Source of the DNA: Hericium rajendrae
Taxonomy: Eukaryota; Basidiomycota; Agaricomycetes; Russulales; Hericiaceae
Length of the DNA stretch: 64,000 bases
NCBI GenBank assembly: GCA_033439255.1
Contig: CM065888.1
Location: 496,001 to 560,000 of the forward strand
Reading direction: 5' to 3'
This document shows, in pieces, positions 1 to 13,042 of this stretch; within the stretch, counting starts at the first letter, position 1, and every line of letters starts with the position of its first letter. The translations under genes and the position numbers were made by a program. The notes under the pieces were generated by a model. That model worked only from the letters and a program-made list of their open reading frames with translations. It ran no database searches and had not been told where the DNA came from.

Positions 1-1332
1 TTGCCCATCTCCTCGCCGCCCCCGAAATCTGCCAAGACGAAGTTTTTGCAGTCCGTCCCGGAGCGTATCAGCATGAGCCAGAGCATGGGCAAGGAATCAA
101 TGAACTTCGCAGATGAGAGCTTCCTCTTCCCATCGCGCATGCCCCCGAAGTACAGCTTCTTCGACATCTTCCCGTTCTCGCTGCTCGTGCGCTGCCTGAC
201 GAAGCGCGGCAAGGACGTGAAGGGCAAGAAGGGCGCGCGCATGCGGGCGAAGCTCAGGAGCAAGGCGGTCACGCACAACCTGCCCCTGGAGATTTCGCTA
301 TACCTCGTGAGTTCCTCGTATTTGCAACGTGCTGGTGCTCGGCTGACCCTGTTCTAGAGTTCTTACATCGCTGCGCTGCAGGCTCGCAAGGCCATCGACC
401 CACCGACCACGAGTAAGCATCTTTGGCAATATCATCGATTCAGGGTCTGACTACCAACTACTAGCCATGTTGATCACTACCCTAAATCAGCTTGTTGACG
501 CTCTGACCGGCCTGGAGAGGATCTTGACCACTCCCATTCCTTTTTCGTGAGTATCTCTGACATCTCCGGGGAATCGCTGCTCATGCCCCACTAGGTATTC
601 CGTTCATTTGTGGGCCGTCACCGTCGTCTACTGTTTCGCTCTCGTATGCATCTCACAACGGACTTTATTCCCTGTTATATTTGCTGATGCATTTTTTCCA
701 ACCAGCCCTTCCAGCTGTGGTTGACGCTCAAGTGGTTGACCATTCCCGGAACAGTTGTCGCCGTGCGTCCTGCCATCTATTTCGTGATGCTACCGCCGTG
801 TTGACACCGCAGACAGTGTTTCATCTTCTTCGGTTTCCTTGTGGCTGGTGAAGAGATCGAGAGTACGTACCTGTCTTCTCAGCCCGTCGAACCCCGCTGA
901 CCCACCATCAACTCATTAGACCCATTCGGTAAGATTATATTTATATATCCCCGTCCACATACCATATCTCTGACCTCGATTCCTTTTTACTTCTGGAAAG
1001 GCTACGACAAGAACGATCTTGTGAGTCTTCCTGCACCATGCACACGCACCCACAGCTCATCCCGCCTCTAGAACATGGACCACTTCACGAACGTCATCAT
1101 CCGTACGTGCCCCTCCCCACTCACATCCACCCCTTCTGACGCGCGAGGCACAGGCAACGAGCTCCGCGCAATCACCGCGATGCCCGTGCCGAACCCCTCC
1201 GACTGGGCCTTCGCGCCCTCGAACGACCTCATCTTCAACGCGCACAGCAGCGCCGCCGAGCGCGTGCACCCCGACGAGTGGGTCCGCCGCGGACACGCGA
1301 GCATGCTCTCCGCGCTCGCAGGCCAAAGCTAA
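1..1332 (+). CDS. Bestrophin/UPF0187-like anion channel (5' partial)
   Basis: C-terminal part of a fungal bestrophin-type (RFP-TM, UPF0187) membrane protein; the start lies before the window. Seen: a first exon running to the donor near 307, with a basic loop (LTKRGKDVKGKKGARMR), then many short exons that join into ITTLNQLVDALTGLERI, LTTPIPFSYSVHLW, a hydrophobic stretch around FALPFQLWLTLKWLTIP and the family-typical ENPFGYDKNDLNMDHF. The last exon ends at the TAA at 1330-1332 after ALAGQS. The segments LERI..TPIP.SY..HL and E.ENPFG.D.NDL.LD.F are hallmarks of the family. Known role of relatives: chloride or other anion conductance across membranes; the localisation of this protein is not shown by the sequence. 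At least seven exons lie in 1.3 kb, several only 20-60 nt long, so exact junctions are approximate. Family assignment is firm; substrate is unknown. Confidence 0.85.
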
Positions 1333-1843
1333 AATATCAAATACCCGCTGCATTGCATGCGGCACTGTGGTGATAAATGGACGGAGTATAATGGTAGTGT
1401 GCCCGGCACACACGTACATATTTATTAGACGCATACCTGCATTTGACTCATACCCGGTTTGGCGCTGTTGTGTCATCTCGCATGGACTGGAACCTTTGCA
1501 TTGCATTTTGTTAGTACTTCGTAGATAGGTGGATGTTGTGTGGTCGCTTTAATGAGATGGTGCTTTTCTGTGTGATGTCGACTAGCTCGATGGATAATGC
1601 CCAACTATGGCAGGGACCTTTCGATGGCCGTTCGATAATACTGTAGTTCAAACATTTTATACACGTTCTCCTCAACATACACTTCCTCAGCTCATCTAAA
1701 GTCCATCTAGGACAATGTCCGTCGCCAAAACCCAGACGGAAAACCCCAAACGAAAAAACCTGCACCCAAACACACGCATCACACGCTCCTACAACCACCG
1801 CGCATCAGCCAAACGCAACGCGACGCACAACATCACACTCACC
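1333..1843. other. Convergent intergenic region
   Basis: This is the shared 3' space between the bestrophin-like gene (+) and the DUF6534 gene (-). I see no convincing gene; short reading frames here have no recognisable protein features. It presumably holds both transcript ends. Confidence 0.5.
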
Positions 1844-3905
1844 TCATGCGACTGAGCCTGCCCACGCCCCCCGCGTCCGACAGACCCACCGGCTCGCGCA
1901 TCCGCGTCTCAACGACAACCGCAGGCGGCGGCGTCTCGGGCGAGTCGGGCGGGCTACAGTCCATGGAGCCCGACAGGAACTTCGAGACGCTCGAGGGCGA
2001 GGAGCCCTTCGTCGGGGAGGGCGGGCGCGAGACGGGGATCGAGAAGGTCTGGAGGGGGTCCGTTTTGTCGGCGCGTTGGCGGAGGGCTTTGCGGCTGTTG
2101 AGGCTGGGTTGGGCGTGAGCGGCCGTTTGGGAGGAGGGGAGGGGAGGGGGCTTACGAGGCGAGGTAGGCGTTGATGTAGACTGGAGGGTTGTTAGTAGGT
2201 AGGGGCTAGATGCGAGAGGGTAGACGTACGTTTGCCGGCGGAGAGGTAGAATGTTATGAACACGAGGTTCGTGGGCATCGTGATATACTAGGTAGGGTGA
2301 GACTGCATTCGACTATCTCAAGGAGCAAAGACGCACGGTGATCAATCCACAGAATGCATCGATCCTATAGAGGCGTCAGGCTACGTTGGAATCTAGTTTA
2401 CAATTCACGCACGCTGTGAATAAGCCTGTCGGTTCCCATATATGAACACCTCAACGTGAACAGACGTTCTTCGAATATCATACCTGTGTTGATCGCGTAG
2501 AGCATCAAAGTAGTGACAACGGAGTCAGTCGACCTGAACCCGTAATCAGCAACGGAGAAGACCCGTAAACTGTGATGTATACGTATGATAGCCCGTTTGC
2601 GACCGGTAGAGATAAAAGCACAGCACCAGCGCGGTGAACAAGTCGGAAAAGAAAGCCGTCGCAAAGTTGGCGTAGAATAAGGGCTGAGTATTGGATGAGC
2701 ATACAGAAAGGGATGACCATGAAACGGTCACGCACAGCGAGCGGCTTTAATTGTGCCATGGAGTCGAGGCGAAAGCTGAATTTCGAGTAAGTTTTAGAAA
2801 GAGAAACTTTGTTGATTGGAGAAGTCACTTACGCTCTGCCCGTGATCACTGAGATGAACGTGTTTCTCAATAATAATAAATGAGACGATGAAGAAAAGGA
2901 TGCGTACCTAGTCCGATTACTATACAATGTACAGCCACTATATGAATGTCGATATCAGCTAGGAGCGAGGGGAAACCTTACCCAGATCAGCAAGCGAAAA
3001 GACCATCTGCATGAGGACGATGAACACTGTACTGTGTAGAAATGACCCGGACGCACCACTACCCCGGGCAGAAAGACGTTTCTTCCGCTGACTACATGAT
3101 TGTGTTTCAGAAAGACGACTCCAAACAAACGGATGCACGGGAACGCACATTTCCATATCCGGAGGGCAAAGACGCTGAAAGTATTGCGTGATTAGACGGT
3201 CGAAACTGGTCTAGGATATGTTGCTACTCACCTTCGGATTATAAATGTGGTCACCACCTTCAAGTAAGTACGTGAGGATTGGATTCCCATTTTTGAATGG
3301 TAGAAAGCTGCTCACTGTCACCGCGACGTGTATCTGGAGTGAAAGATAAGCCACAAGGAGCATATGAACTATAAATGAGAGCACGAACTACCAGCGACCT
3401 GGAGTGCAAGCCGAATTTTAGTCATGGTGAAATCACAATGAAAATGACGCACCATGTAGGTCTACTTTTAAGGATTAGAGGATTCATGTAATTTGTGACC
3501 AAGTATAGGTAGAGTAGATTGCAGTTGAGAATGAAGTCGAACGTGTCCAAACACCTATCTCGTCCTTGTCAGAAAAACTGCCGTGAATTCAAATCGCCCT
3601 CACCAAAGCACGCAGACCTGATTGTAGCAAGGGGTTAAGATATATTACACAATACGGCAGTCGAAGACTCACCAGAACTTTGAGGGACCAGCGGTCACTT
3701 TGGTACCGACCATAGTACACGTACGTCTGTGCGCAAGTGACGCCATACAGCCTTCATCGCAGCAAGAATATCAGCTAACGGAGCATTGAGTCATAAGAAA
3801 TTATACTGACACCGAACTCAAGAGACCTCCGACGAGCAACGCACCAAAGGTGCTGTTCCATGTTTTGCCTTGAAGGTCTGGGATACTAGGAGGAGACGAC
3901 GCCAT
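1844..3905 (-). CDS. DUF6534 multi-pass membrane protein
   Basis: An integral membrane protein of the DUF6534 family, which is greatly expanded in Agaricomycetes and of unknown function. Reading on the minus strand, the chosen start (CAT at 3903-3905) gives MASSPPSIPDLQ, followed by the usual first helix TFGALLVGGLLSSV. Later exons give LYGVTCAQTYVYYGRYQSDR, then VCVLWCLDTFDFILNCNLLY and a run ending YLVTNY, then LQIHVAVTV, then TDSVVTTLMLYAINTG, then YITMPTNLVFITFYLSAGK and VYINAYLAS, then LNSRKALRQR. All are positions conserved in the family. The C-terminal tail is disordered and Ser/Pro-rich, ending at the TGA at 1844-1846. About ten short exons are needed, so junctions are approximate. 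The upstream in-frame ATG at 4002-4004 would add a non-family N-terminus and was not used. Confidence 0.8.
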
Positions 3906-5365
3906 TTTGCGCACGAAGATGCTTAGCAGTGCACATGCATGTCCGTGGCGGCAAGACGAGACTCGAAGTACTGCAACATTATACCCCAAGAGTTCAAACT
4001 TCATACATTAAGGCCCACCACCCGATGGCCGCGCAGAGCGATCGCAGCTCGGAGTAGTGGTACTGCGAACGGTGCCGACACTCGAGCCACCCTGCGCCCG
4101 GAAGCAAAGCACGCGCCTAGAAAGAAAGAAAATTCCGACCCACCAGTGATCGACGACCGTCAATACTTTCCTTCCGCTTATAGAATAAGCTCAATTGAGT
4201 TGAGCTGGCTATTCTGCGCACGCGAGCTCATAATTGCCGGAGGCAAGCTCGCCGAAGCGGCATCATAATTGCAAGGTTCGCTGAACAACTCAGCGGCCTT
4301 TAGTCCGTTGTAACGAGTCCATCTGGTTCTGGATCTGTGCGAAAAGCGTAACTGAATCTGTCGATGTCGAGTCCTAGGACATAAGCTTGCGGGTTGGTCA
4401 ATGAGAAAGAGGAAATGTTGCGCACAGTAACTGTCGACAGTGTGACTGAAATACCAAAAACCCACGTCGGACCCGTGCCGTTTCTCGATATCGATGTTTC
4501 GCCGAGATTGAGGCCCAATTGAGGCCTCGATATTTGTCGAGCACAGAAATTTTCGACCATCCAGACCACCTGCACTAGTGCTCCAGTTGCCCGTGGACTG
4601 GCGCTTCAATTGAGTTGAGTACTTGACCCACCCGACTTGGAAGGGAGGTGTGATCGAGATATGTGTGTCCATAATGAATTGTTTGCCAACCCCCGGCGGC
4701 TCGAGCAAGCCCGGAGTAACAGTGCCGAACTTGCCGAACTCGCCGACTTCACTGCTACCATGCATCCTGTCTTTGAGCTGTCTTTCTGCTGGATCGCTTG
4801 GTTTTACATGAATTTGTCTCTGCTCCAGACATTTGCAACATCGGAGCGTCCGGGCTGCCAAGTCTCGTTCGTTCCACTCAAGGCGATCAACTTCCCGAGG
4901 ATGCCCGCTTCATGCCCCACCGCTTGCCCCGCCACGCTCGGAGCTAGCCATCATCTGTTCTACTTCTGGGTGTAACAGCTAGATTTCTGGACGGGGGAAA
5001 CGCGACTACCACCCTAACATGCCGGAACTCGCACAGTCAACTCTCATCATCCACCGTACCTATGCCTGTCTGCCTGCATACCGAGTCCATCTTGGTGGAC
5101 GATGGTCTCAGATAGTGCGCGGTTTCACTGGCTGGCGGGAAGCCCGGTCCCCGATGTCCAGTTGACCGTGTACTCGCGAACCTTTGTGTTAATAGTCGTT
5201 GGCGACGCGGTCAGGTGAGCTCTCCATAGTCGTTCGCATGACACGGCAGCAGGGCGCGTAAACGCGTAACGGACCGTCCACGGTCAGCTGCATCTATGCG
5301 ATGCTCTCTGCCGTCTTCCATGCCATATGTATAGACATCACAGGCAACAGCGACTGTCTCTCGAC
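3906..5365. other. Intergenic region, no secure gene
   Basis: About 1.46 kb between the divergent DUF6534 gene (-) and glycosidase-like gene (+), so both promoters should lie here. The only sizeable open frame is at 4178-4861 on the minus strand (listed separately). I see no repeats or tRNA. Confidence 0.45.
4178..4861 (-). CDS. Doubtful hypothetical ORF
   Basis: An uninterrupted 227-codon frame beginning MAARTLRCCKCLEQ. I recognise no family. It has no signal peptide or membrane segment, a mixed composition and a CxxC pair near the N-terminus (CCKC). It lies wholly inside the space between two divergently transcribed genes. Intronless frames of this length are unusual among its neighbours, and the composition looks non-coding, so it may be chance. 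Kept only because of its length. Confidence 0.15.
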   Translation of the reverse strand: MAARTLRCCKCLEQRQIHVKPSDPAERQLKDRMHGSSEVGEFGKFGTVTPGLLEPPGVGKQFIMDTHISITPPFQVGWVKYSTQLKRQSTGNWSTSAGGLDGRKFLCSTNIEASIGPQSRRNIDIEKRHGSDVGFWYFSHTVDSYCAQHFLFLIDQPASLCPRTRHRQIQLRFSHRSRTRWTRYNGLKAAELFSEPCNYDAASASLPPAIMSSRAQNSQLNSIELIL

Positions 5366-7722
5366 ATGCCCGCAGCCATGGCCGTCGCGCGCCTCCCCAG
5401 CCTCTTAGGCGCCCTCATCCTCCTCAGCGCCCTCCTCCCCCACGCCTCCCCCACCGCAATCGACCGCCGCGCCCTCGTCTCGCGCTACAACCCCTCGCGC
5501 ACCGGCACCTTGAACTTCTCAGACTTCACCACGCCCATGCAAGTCGGCAACGGGAACTTCGCCTTCGGCGCCGACCCCACGGGCCTGCAGACCCTCCTGC
5601 CCTTCGCGACCATGGCGTCGTGGGGCTGGAAGAACGACTCGCTGCCCGCGGGCCGGACGTGGGCGGACGTGGCGGATTACCAGGGCGTGAGCTGGGATAA
5701 CCACGGGCGGCCGGTGGAATACGACTTTGGGGGCGATCCGCTGGTTGAGCAGTGGTTGATTGCGAACCCGAACAGGGTGAACCTGGGACGCGTTGGTCTG
5801 GGGTTGGTGTCTAGAAATGGCACGTCTGAGGACGTGCCGGAGAGTGCGCTGAGCGATTTGGAGCAGCGCCTGGACCTGTGGACGGGCAACCTGACGAGCT
5901 CGTTTTTGCTCGACGGGCAGCGCGTCACCGTGCAGACGTTCTGCGCTCAGGACAGCGACGCGATAGGTGTCACGGTCGCGTCTCCGCTCATCCAGCAGGG
6001 CAGGCTCAGCGTCTTCCTCGACTTCCCATGGAACGACGGCACGAACAAGTTCTCCGCGCCCTTCGTCGGCGTCTTCAACCAGACCGCGAACCACACGACA
6101 ACATTGTCCACCAGCGGCGCGCTCGGCCGCGGTGTACAGGCGCAGATCGCGCACACTATGGGCGCCACGACCTTCTTCACGTCGGTCGGCGGGGACGGCT
6201 TCCGCATCTCGCGCGATAGTCCCGATGCCCATCGCTACACCATTCGGCCCAAGAGCCTAGCGCGGTCCACGTTCTCGTTGACTGTCTCGTACGATCCAGC
6301 GCGGCCGCAGTCGATCCCGAGTGCCGGCGAGGTCGTCAGCTCGTCGATCGAAGGATGGGAAGCGTACTGGTCTGAGAGCGGGTTCGTGGATTTGTTGTCG
6401 GGCTCGAGCGATGCGCGCGCAGACGAGCTGCAGAGGCGCATCATCCTGTCGCGGTACTTGATGCGGGTCAACGAAGCGGGCGACTCGCCCCCGCAGGAGG
6501 TGCGCTCACTCTCGCGAACCTATCTCGCCGTGTTCGCTTCTAACGCACATTCACCATGCAGTCGGGCCTGGTCAACGACGGATGGGTCAGTCCCTTCCTT
6601 ACACAGCAGCACTTACTAACCACAACTACCTCCCAGTACGGCAAATTCCACATGGAGATGTTCTTCTGGCACTCCGCGCACTGGGCGCTCTGGAACAACC
6701 AGGACCTCCTCTCGCGCTCAACCCCCATCTACACCCGCTTCCTCCGCACCTCCCTCGCCCGCGCACAGGTGCAGCAGGGCTGGCCCGCCGGCGCGCGCTG
6801 GCCGAAGATGACGGACCCCTCGGGGCGCTCATCCCCGGGCGAGATCAACAACCTGCTCATCTGGGAACAGCCGCACCCGCTCGTCTTCGCGGCCTACGCG
6901 CGGCGCGCCTTCCCGCACGACACTAGCGTACTGACGCAGTGGCGCGACGTCGTGAAGGCGACGGCGGACTGGATGGCCGCGTTCGCGTGGTGGAATGTGA
7001 GTGAGGGGGTGTATGACCTCGGGCCGCCGCTGTACGTCGTCGCGGAGGACACGGCCCCCAACGCGACGCGCAACCCCGCGTTCGAGCTTGCGTACTGGCG
7101 CTTTGGGCTCGGGCTCGCGGAGGAGTGGATGCGCGCGCTGGGGGAGGACGTGCCGCAGACGTGGACGCACGTGAGAGAGAATCTTGCGCCGCTGCCGGTG
7201 GAGGGCGGGCTGTATGCGGTGTATGAAGGTATACCGGGCGACTTCTGGACGGACGCGGCGTTTATTAATGACCATCCCGCGCTGGCGGGGCTGTATGGCT
7301 GGCTGCCCGCCACGCCTGGGCTCGATCTCGGCGTCGCGAATCTGACGACGCGGAAGGTGTACGCGAGCTGGAACATCTCGAATTGTTGGGGGTGCGTCGA
7401 GTCCCTCCACGCCGTGGCTTGAAGTGTGCGGCTGATGTTGTTGTGCAGGTGGGACTTTCCGATGTTGGCGATGTCGGCGGCGCGCCTTGGGGATCCTGAG
7501 AAGGCGATCGAGTGGCTGCTGCACCCGCTTTTCCAGTTCGATGATGTCGGAATGCCTGTCGGTGGTGTCCGCGTGCCGACGCCGTACTTTCCCGGGGCGG
7601 GTGCGCTGTTGTACTCTATTGCCATGATGGCGGAGGGGTGGGACGGGAGCAAAGGGAAAGCACCTGGGTTCCCTACTTCGGGGTGGAACATCAGAGTCGA
7701 GGGGCTGGCTAAATCGCTATAG
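5366..7722 (+). CDS. Secreted six-hairpin glycosidase-like protein
   Basis: A secreted carbohydrate-active protein of the six-hairpin ((alpha/alpha)6) glycosidase superfamily, related to GH65/GH95-like fungal proteins; substrate unknown. Start chosen at 5366 because MPAAMAVARLPSLLGALILL begins a clean signal peptide; an ATG at 5327 would add 13 residues. The first exon carries the N-terminal beta-sandwich-like part (FTTPMQVGNGNFAFGADPTG, WGWKNDSLP). Introns at 6500-6561, 6586-6636 and 7392-7448 join in frame to HMEMFFWHSAHWALWNNQDLL, DPSGRSSPGEINNLLIWEQP, then VYASWNISNCWGWDFPMLAM and the C-terminal TPYFPGAGALLYSIAMM. The rich W/H/E content around HMEMFFWH and the NCWGWDFP segment are what I recognise. 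Several NxT/NxS sequons fit secretion. It probably acts on extracellular or wall polysaccharide, which is inference. Confidence 0.8.
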
Positions 7723-7819
7723 CATCAGACGGATTTGCACGTCAGTCGGGCATGGTATGAATCTGCGATGCTGTACATTTCACGATCTGGGACGGTAGTA
7801 CACACAACATGAGAGTCTA

Positions 7820-8861
<1,042 letters not shown>

Positions 8862-9673
8862 GGCGGACGATGAGGAAGGGTATAGGTCTGGGTGGAGGGG
8901 AGAGGGAAAGCTACTTAAGTGCGGGAGTCGACGGCGCGAATGCTCCAAGTCTTCAATTTTGTCATGTCCGAGTGTGTATCTAATCGATCTCCGGTTGCTC
9001 CATGCCTTCGGGATCATTCCACGAGTTCATAAGCTCGGGCATAACTTTGCAGACGATGTCGAGACTATCAATCCAAAGCAATGATCATATCCTTTGTGTT
9101 CCGGAGTATCTGAATGTTTTTATGCCGTATGTTGCGTGAGCGTCGCCAAAAACTAAGGTCTCCAAGAAGGCCTCGTGATCGGATGTCATGCTCATGTGAT
9201 CGACGCGACGCGCGGGCGCCAATACGCTACCATGTGGAAGACGGTTTCTTTTCTTTTTTATTTTTATTTATATTTAAAATCAAGATATTTATATAGCGCC
9301 GGTCTAAAGGCCAGTGGCGCGATGCGGTACATACAAACAGTACACGAGGAGACGAGGGCCGCGAGAGACCAGTAGCTGGAAACATAAGTACAGTAACCTT
9401 CGTGACACAGGCAAGATGCTTAAGATGGGGTCAAAAGAGAAGTAACCGTCTGCTAGTCGTTAATAGGAAACGAATCCTATAGTAAAAGTCCCCCAGAGGG
9501 GTGTGGAAGACGGTTTCAAGGCGCGTACAATGCAATGACTGGTCATGTTACAAGCAACAGTGTCCAAGGAGACGTACAGTACAGCAGTATGAACACATGG
9601 AAAGATAGCCCAGAAAGACATGGCAGAACTGGCCTGCAGCATGAAGCACATGGGCTGTAAGGATCAAGAACTA
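8862..9673. other. Promoter of tpi gene plus 3' space of exonuclease gene
   Basis: About 810 bp between two minus-strand genes. It contains a markedly AT-rich, T-runs-then-A/T tract at about 9239-9297, unlike the GC-rich surroundings; the rest shows nothing I can interpret. The stretch just above 8861 should carry the strong tpi promoter. Confidence 0.4.
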
Positions 9674-10789
9674 TCAAGAAAGTATCAAGCGGCCGGCACC
9701 CAAGTAACATCCGGCTTGATCCCTTGCTTCAGCAAAACTGCGTTGCATAAGCGGCAGTGCGCCTTCCTCATACGCTCCGCCCTCCGTCCTATCCGAATCT
9801 CGAAGCAATGGGGTGAGCCCAAGCCGGCACCCGATGCAACCCAGGACCGGACCATCCGAGCCCTGCAGAGCGTCGATGAGCAGGAGGCCCTTAGGACGGA
9901 ACGTGTCATTCGCATCAATGCGCAAGTAATTTCCACAGCGGGAGACGTATCGGTCGCACTGCTCGATGAGGCTCGCAAACGCGGTGGCGGCCGACGGGAC
10001 ATAGCCATTCGCGGTGAAGACGCCGAAGAGCTCTGCGATGATGTAGATGTCGTTCGCGGCATACTGGAGGAGATTTTGCGGGAGCGGCCGGCGCAGCCAC
10101 CCCGCACTGCCATTGGCGCGGTGCATGGCCACGACCTCGGCTGCAGAGCGATGAGCGACGCGCCGCACCACAAGCGCACCAGACCACGCACCGTCTTTCT
10201 GCACCTTGCCGTCGAGCCCGAACTGCTCGACGCACCGCTGCATGCCGATGACGACGTGCAGGCCCGCGAGGCGTGCGTGGTGCTCGCGCACGGCGCGGAA
10301 GCCAAAGAGCCCGCGCGCGAGGCGCTCGACGCGCTGCCGCTCGCCCTCGCGCAGGACCGTGCTGCGCGCGCACACCTCTGCGATCTGCAGGTCGAGGACG
10401 CACGCAAGGTGCACGTTCAGCGACGCGAGGATCTCGATCGCGTCCATGCGGCCGTCCCAGACTATCTTCGTGATGTCGCGGCCGGCGAGGAACGCTGTGA
10501 GCACGTGCAGCGCGGACTGGGACGTCGTGATTGCGAGCATGTCGATGACGAAGATGTGCTGGTCGGGCCCGGCGTGTGGTGTGCCCATGCACAGCAGGGA
10601 GAGCACGCCGTCGGTCATGCCCAGCTCCTTGCCCTCGCAGTCGATGACGACGTAGGCGAATTGGGATAGTGTGTGGAGTGCAAGCCTTACATGATCATAG
10701 GTTGTGCACAACGAGAAATTTGGTACCACTGGTAGGTCTGTGAGTGGAGGCATTTCCCATGGGGAGAAAGCAGCAATAGAACTGGACAT
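9674..10789 (-). CDS. 3'-5' exonuclease-domain protein (DEDDy type)
   Basis: An apparently intronless 371-codon gene encoding an RNase D/WRN/EXD1-like 3'-5' exonuclease domain. The three metal-binding motifs can be read: ExoI in YVVIDCEGKELG (Asp-x-Glu), ExoII around KIVWDGRMDAIEI (Asp), and ExoIII in LLQYAANDIYII (Tyr-x3-Asp). The order and spacing fit the fungal cytosolic EXD-like group, which probably trims RNA; the substrate is unknown. The middle (ARGLFGFRAVREHHARLAGL) is a helical insert. The C-terminus (after about residue 250) resembles no domain I know. Start is the ATG at 10787-10789 (MSSSIAAFSPW). Lack of introns is unusual next to its neighbours. Bacterial origin is not indicated, because GC and codon use match the neighbours. 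Confidence 0.7.
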   Translation of the reverse strand: MSSSIAAFSPWEMPPLTDLPVVPNFSLCTTYDHVRLALHTLSQFAYVVIDCEGKELGMTDGVLSLLCMGTPHAGPDQHIFVIDMLAITTSQSALHVLTAFLAGRDITKIVWDGRMDAIEILASLNVHLACVLDLQIAEVCARSTVLREGERQRVERLARGLFGFRAVREHHARLAGLHVVIGMQRCVEQFGLDGKVQKDGAWSGALVVRRVAHRSAAEVVAMHRANGSAGWLRRPLPQNLLQYAANDIYIIAELFGVFTANGYVPSAATAFASLIEQCDRYVSRCGNYLRIDANDTFRPKGLLLIDALQGSDGPVLGCIGCRLGLTPLLRDSDRTEGGAYEEGALPLMQRSFAEARDQAGCYLGAGRLILS

Positions 10790-11072
10790 CCTGCAGTTCA
10801 GCAGTGGACTCGGACATGCGAAGCTCTAGCTCGAGTCTCAACGCACCGGCTGCGGTAGAGACGAAGTTCAGCCCCAAGGTATCAAGCCCTATGCCGACGT
10901 GCTAGAGAGTCGCTGCCGCTGCAGAATCGGACCCGACGAAATTGAGTTCGAGCCCAGAGCCTCCTAAGGAGCGATCGGAGGAGCACTGAGCCTCATCGTC
11001 AGGAGGCAATTCTAGCAACTCACCACGTCCTGCGCAAGTCACTTGTATCGGATTGACACTGCACGACCAACC

Positions 11073-12121
11073 ATGAACGTGCTGAAGAACGCGCTGAAGA
11101 GCGCCGCAAGCCCAAAAGCGCCCGCGGACGTCGAAGACGCGTGGGAATGCAGCGGCCACAGCCGATGTTCTGCGGGGGAGGCGCAGTGCTGCTGCCCGCC
11201 GACGCGAGCGCGCCGCCATGCAGGTATGTTCCTCCCCACCATCCGTGCAGCGGCAGCGCGATATCGCTCAACGAGAGCGGCAGATACGATAGCCGGGACG
11301 GTCGCGACGCACCAGGCCTACATCCTCCTCCACGGAAAGCAGTCGCCGCAGACATTTCCGCCGCGCGTGGTGTCCCCGCTTCAGCAGGCCCTGCAGCGCC
11401 ATGGACGGGCTTGGGGCGCACTCGTGAACTTTGCTTGGACACCGGGCGGTGAGAATGGAGAGCGCAGCGAAACACAAGATCAGGGCGACGCGGAGGAGGT
11501 CTATGACGCAACCGTCTTCGCGGCAGGACGTGCGCCGCTGGACCTGCCCGCCGTCTCGTTATCAAACCTCGAGGATGTGTATCAAACCATTGATACCCAC
11601 CTGAACGCCCCGTTGACGGAAGAAAATGGGATTCAAGGTGATTCCCCCGTGCGGATGTACGTGTGCACACACGGCGCCAGGGACTGTCGGTGCGGGACAT
11701 GGGGTCCGAAGGTGGCTGAGGCTCTCCGAAATGAGGCTGTTCGACGGCAGGAGAACGGCCCTCGTATCACCGTTGGTGAGGTAGGGCATGTAGGTGGGCA
11801 CAAGTACGTATTTTTCTTTGACGCACTTGATGCGCGCAATTACTGATGGCGTCGTCTTCAGATATGCGGCAAACGTACTCATATTTCCTCGTGGAGACTG
11901 GTAAGTTTCGCTCATGATAGCCGCCGCTCATTGAACTGACGTCATGTAGGCTAGGGACCATGCGCCCAGAAGACGCACCGACGGTCATAGACAGCATTAT
12001 TGCGCGCACCGGACCCTTCGCGTTCACGAGTGATGCGCCGCTATGCGTAGATCACTGGCGCGGCCGCATGGGCCTTACAAAAGAGGAGCAAATAGAGCTG
12101 TATAATTCACATAAACCGTGA
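11073..12121 (+). CDS. Apd1/Aim32-type thioredoxin-like [2Fe-2S] protein
   Basis: Member of the sucrase/ferredoxin-like family (yeast Apd1 and Aim32), small redox proteins whose C-terminal thioredoxin-like fold binds a 2Fe-2S cluster through two Cys and two His. Seen: THQAYILLHGKQSPQTFPPR and the conserved MYVCTHGARDCRCGTWGPKV (cluster cysteines), then VGEVGHVGGHKYAANVLIFP (HxGGH histidines), RGDWLGTMRPEDAP and the C-terminal tail ending HKP at the TGA at 12119-12121. Two introns are clear: after GGHK (donor at about 11803) and after PRGDW (donor at about 11900). The N-terminal exon is less certain: a good donor (CAG|GTATGT) at 11221-11227 suggests another intron near 11224-11280. Likely cytosolic or mitochondrial. 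Family firm; N-terminus approximate. Confidence 0.75.
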
Positions 12122-13042
12122 CATTTAGATTCGTGTATCCTTGCGCAAGTCACTCGTCATAATTAATCCACATGTAATCCACATGTTCAGCCTTCTGGTG
12201 GCTTTCATCGGACGTAGGCTCTGATCTCCGTTGAACTTCGAGGAGAACCCGGCTTCTAAGCACTGATCACCCAATCACCGACAGGATAACTGCGCGATTC
12301 AACACTGCTACTGGCCTGCACGATGTGTGAAAGGTACAAGCACGCTGCGATTTCATTTATTGTTCTCCTACCACGGCATTACCTCGAAATGAAGATCGAC
12401 AAGGTCAACCTGCTCCAGGGTGTGAGTCGTCAGGACACCATGTGCATGTCCATAATGAAGATGACGACTTCCGCACAACCATGAGGAAAGAAGCCTAAGT
12501 ACTTATGGAGTGTGCGGGCGCCGATGTTATTTCGACGTCTGGCTGGCCTTCGACACCCGTATCGACCCTAGTTATCACCTGTGTCATGGCAATGGTCACG
12601 CCAGGAAAGTAGGTTAAGCTGAGGACATTGGAGACAATAGCAACCGCACCGGCGACCGGGGCCAAGAGCGCGGACCATCTCAAGGAAATGACGGACTTGT
12701 TTGGCGATAACAAGCCCCATTCAACCCGTCGCTGTTGTCACAGCGAAATATGTGCACTGCAGAGAAATTGAAGGTCGCCGACAGCGGCGACGGGGACAGC
12801 GACGACGACACAACGAGCGCAGCATCCCCGCCTCGTGGGCGCCTGGTCCAGGTACCACACGGTCCAGGCACGAGGCGGGTCCAAGGGTCAGTCCGGGGAC
12901 GTGCCGGTGTTGTCATTGGCTGCTGCAGAGTTGTAGCTAACGGCGAGTGCTGTTTCGCACACATGCCCTCTTTTTCTTTTCTCCTTCCCGTCATTACCGT
13001 CGACCACGTCTCCCGTGATACCCTCTATACCCCCACGTCCTT
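12122..13042. other. Intergenic region, no secure gene
   Basis: About 920 bp between two plus-strand genes. A 72-codon minus-strand frame at 12495-12713 has a hydrophobic stretch (LLAPVAGAVAIVSNVLSL), but no family is recognised and no splice partner was found, so I do not call it. The 3' part must hold the promoter of the next gene. Confidence 0.4.

Noticed and set aside
3801-4004. Earlier ATG (4002-4004) as start of the DUF6534 gene
   Set aside because: It adds about 33 residues that do not match the family N-terminus; MASSPP...TFGALLVG fits the usual opening.
5519-7524. Long minus-strand frames opposite the glycosidase-like gene
   Set aside because: Arg/His-rich shadow frames with no domain; the plus strand has a signal peptide and family motifs.
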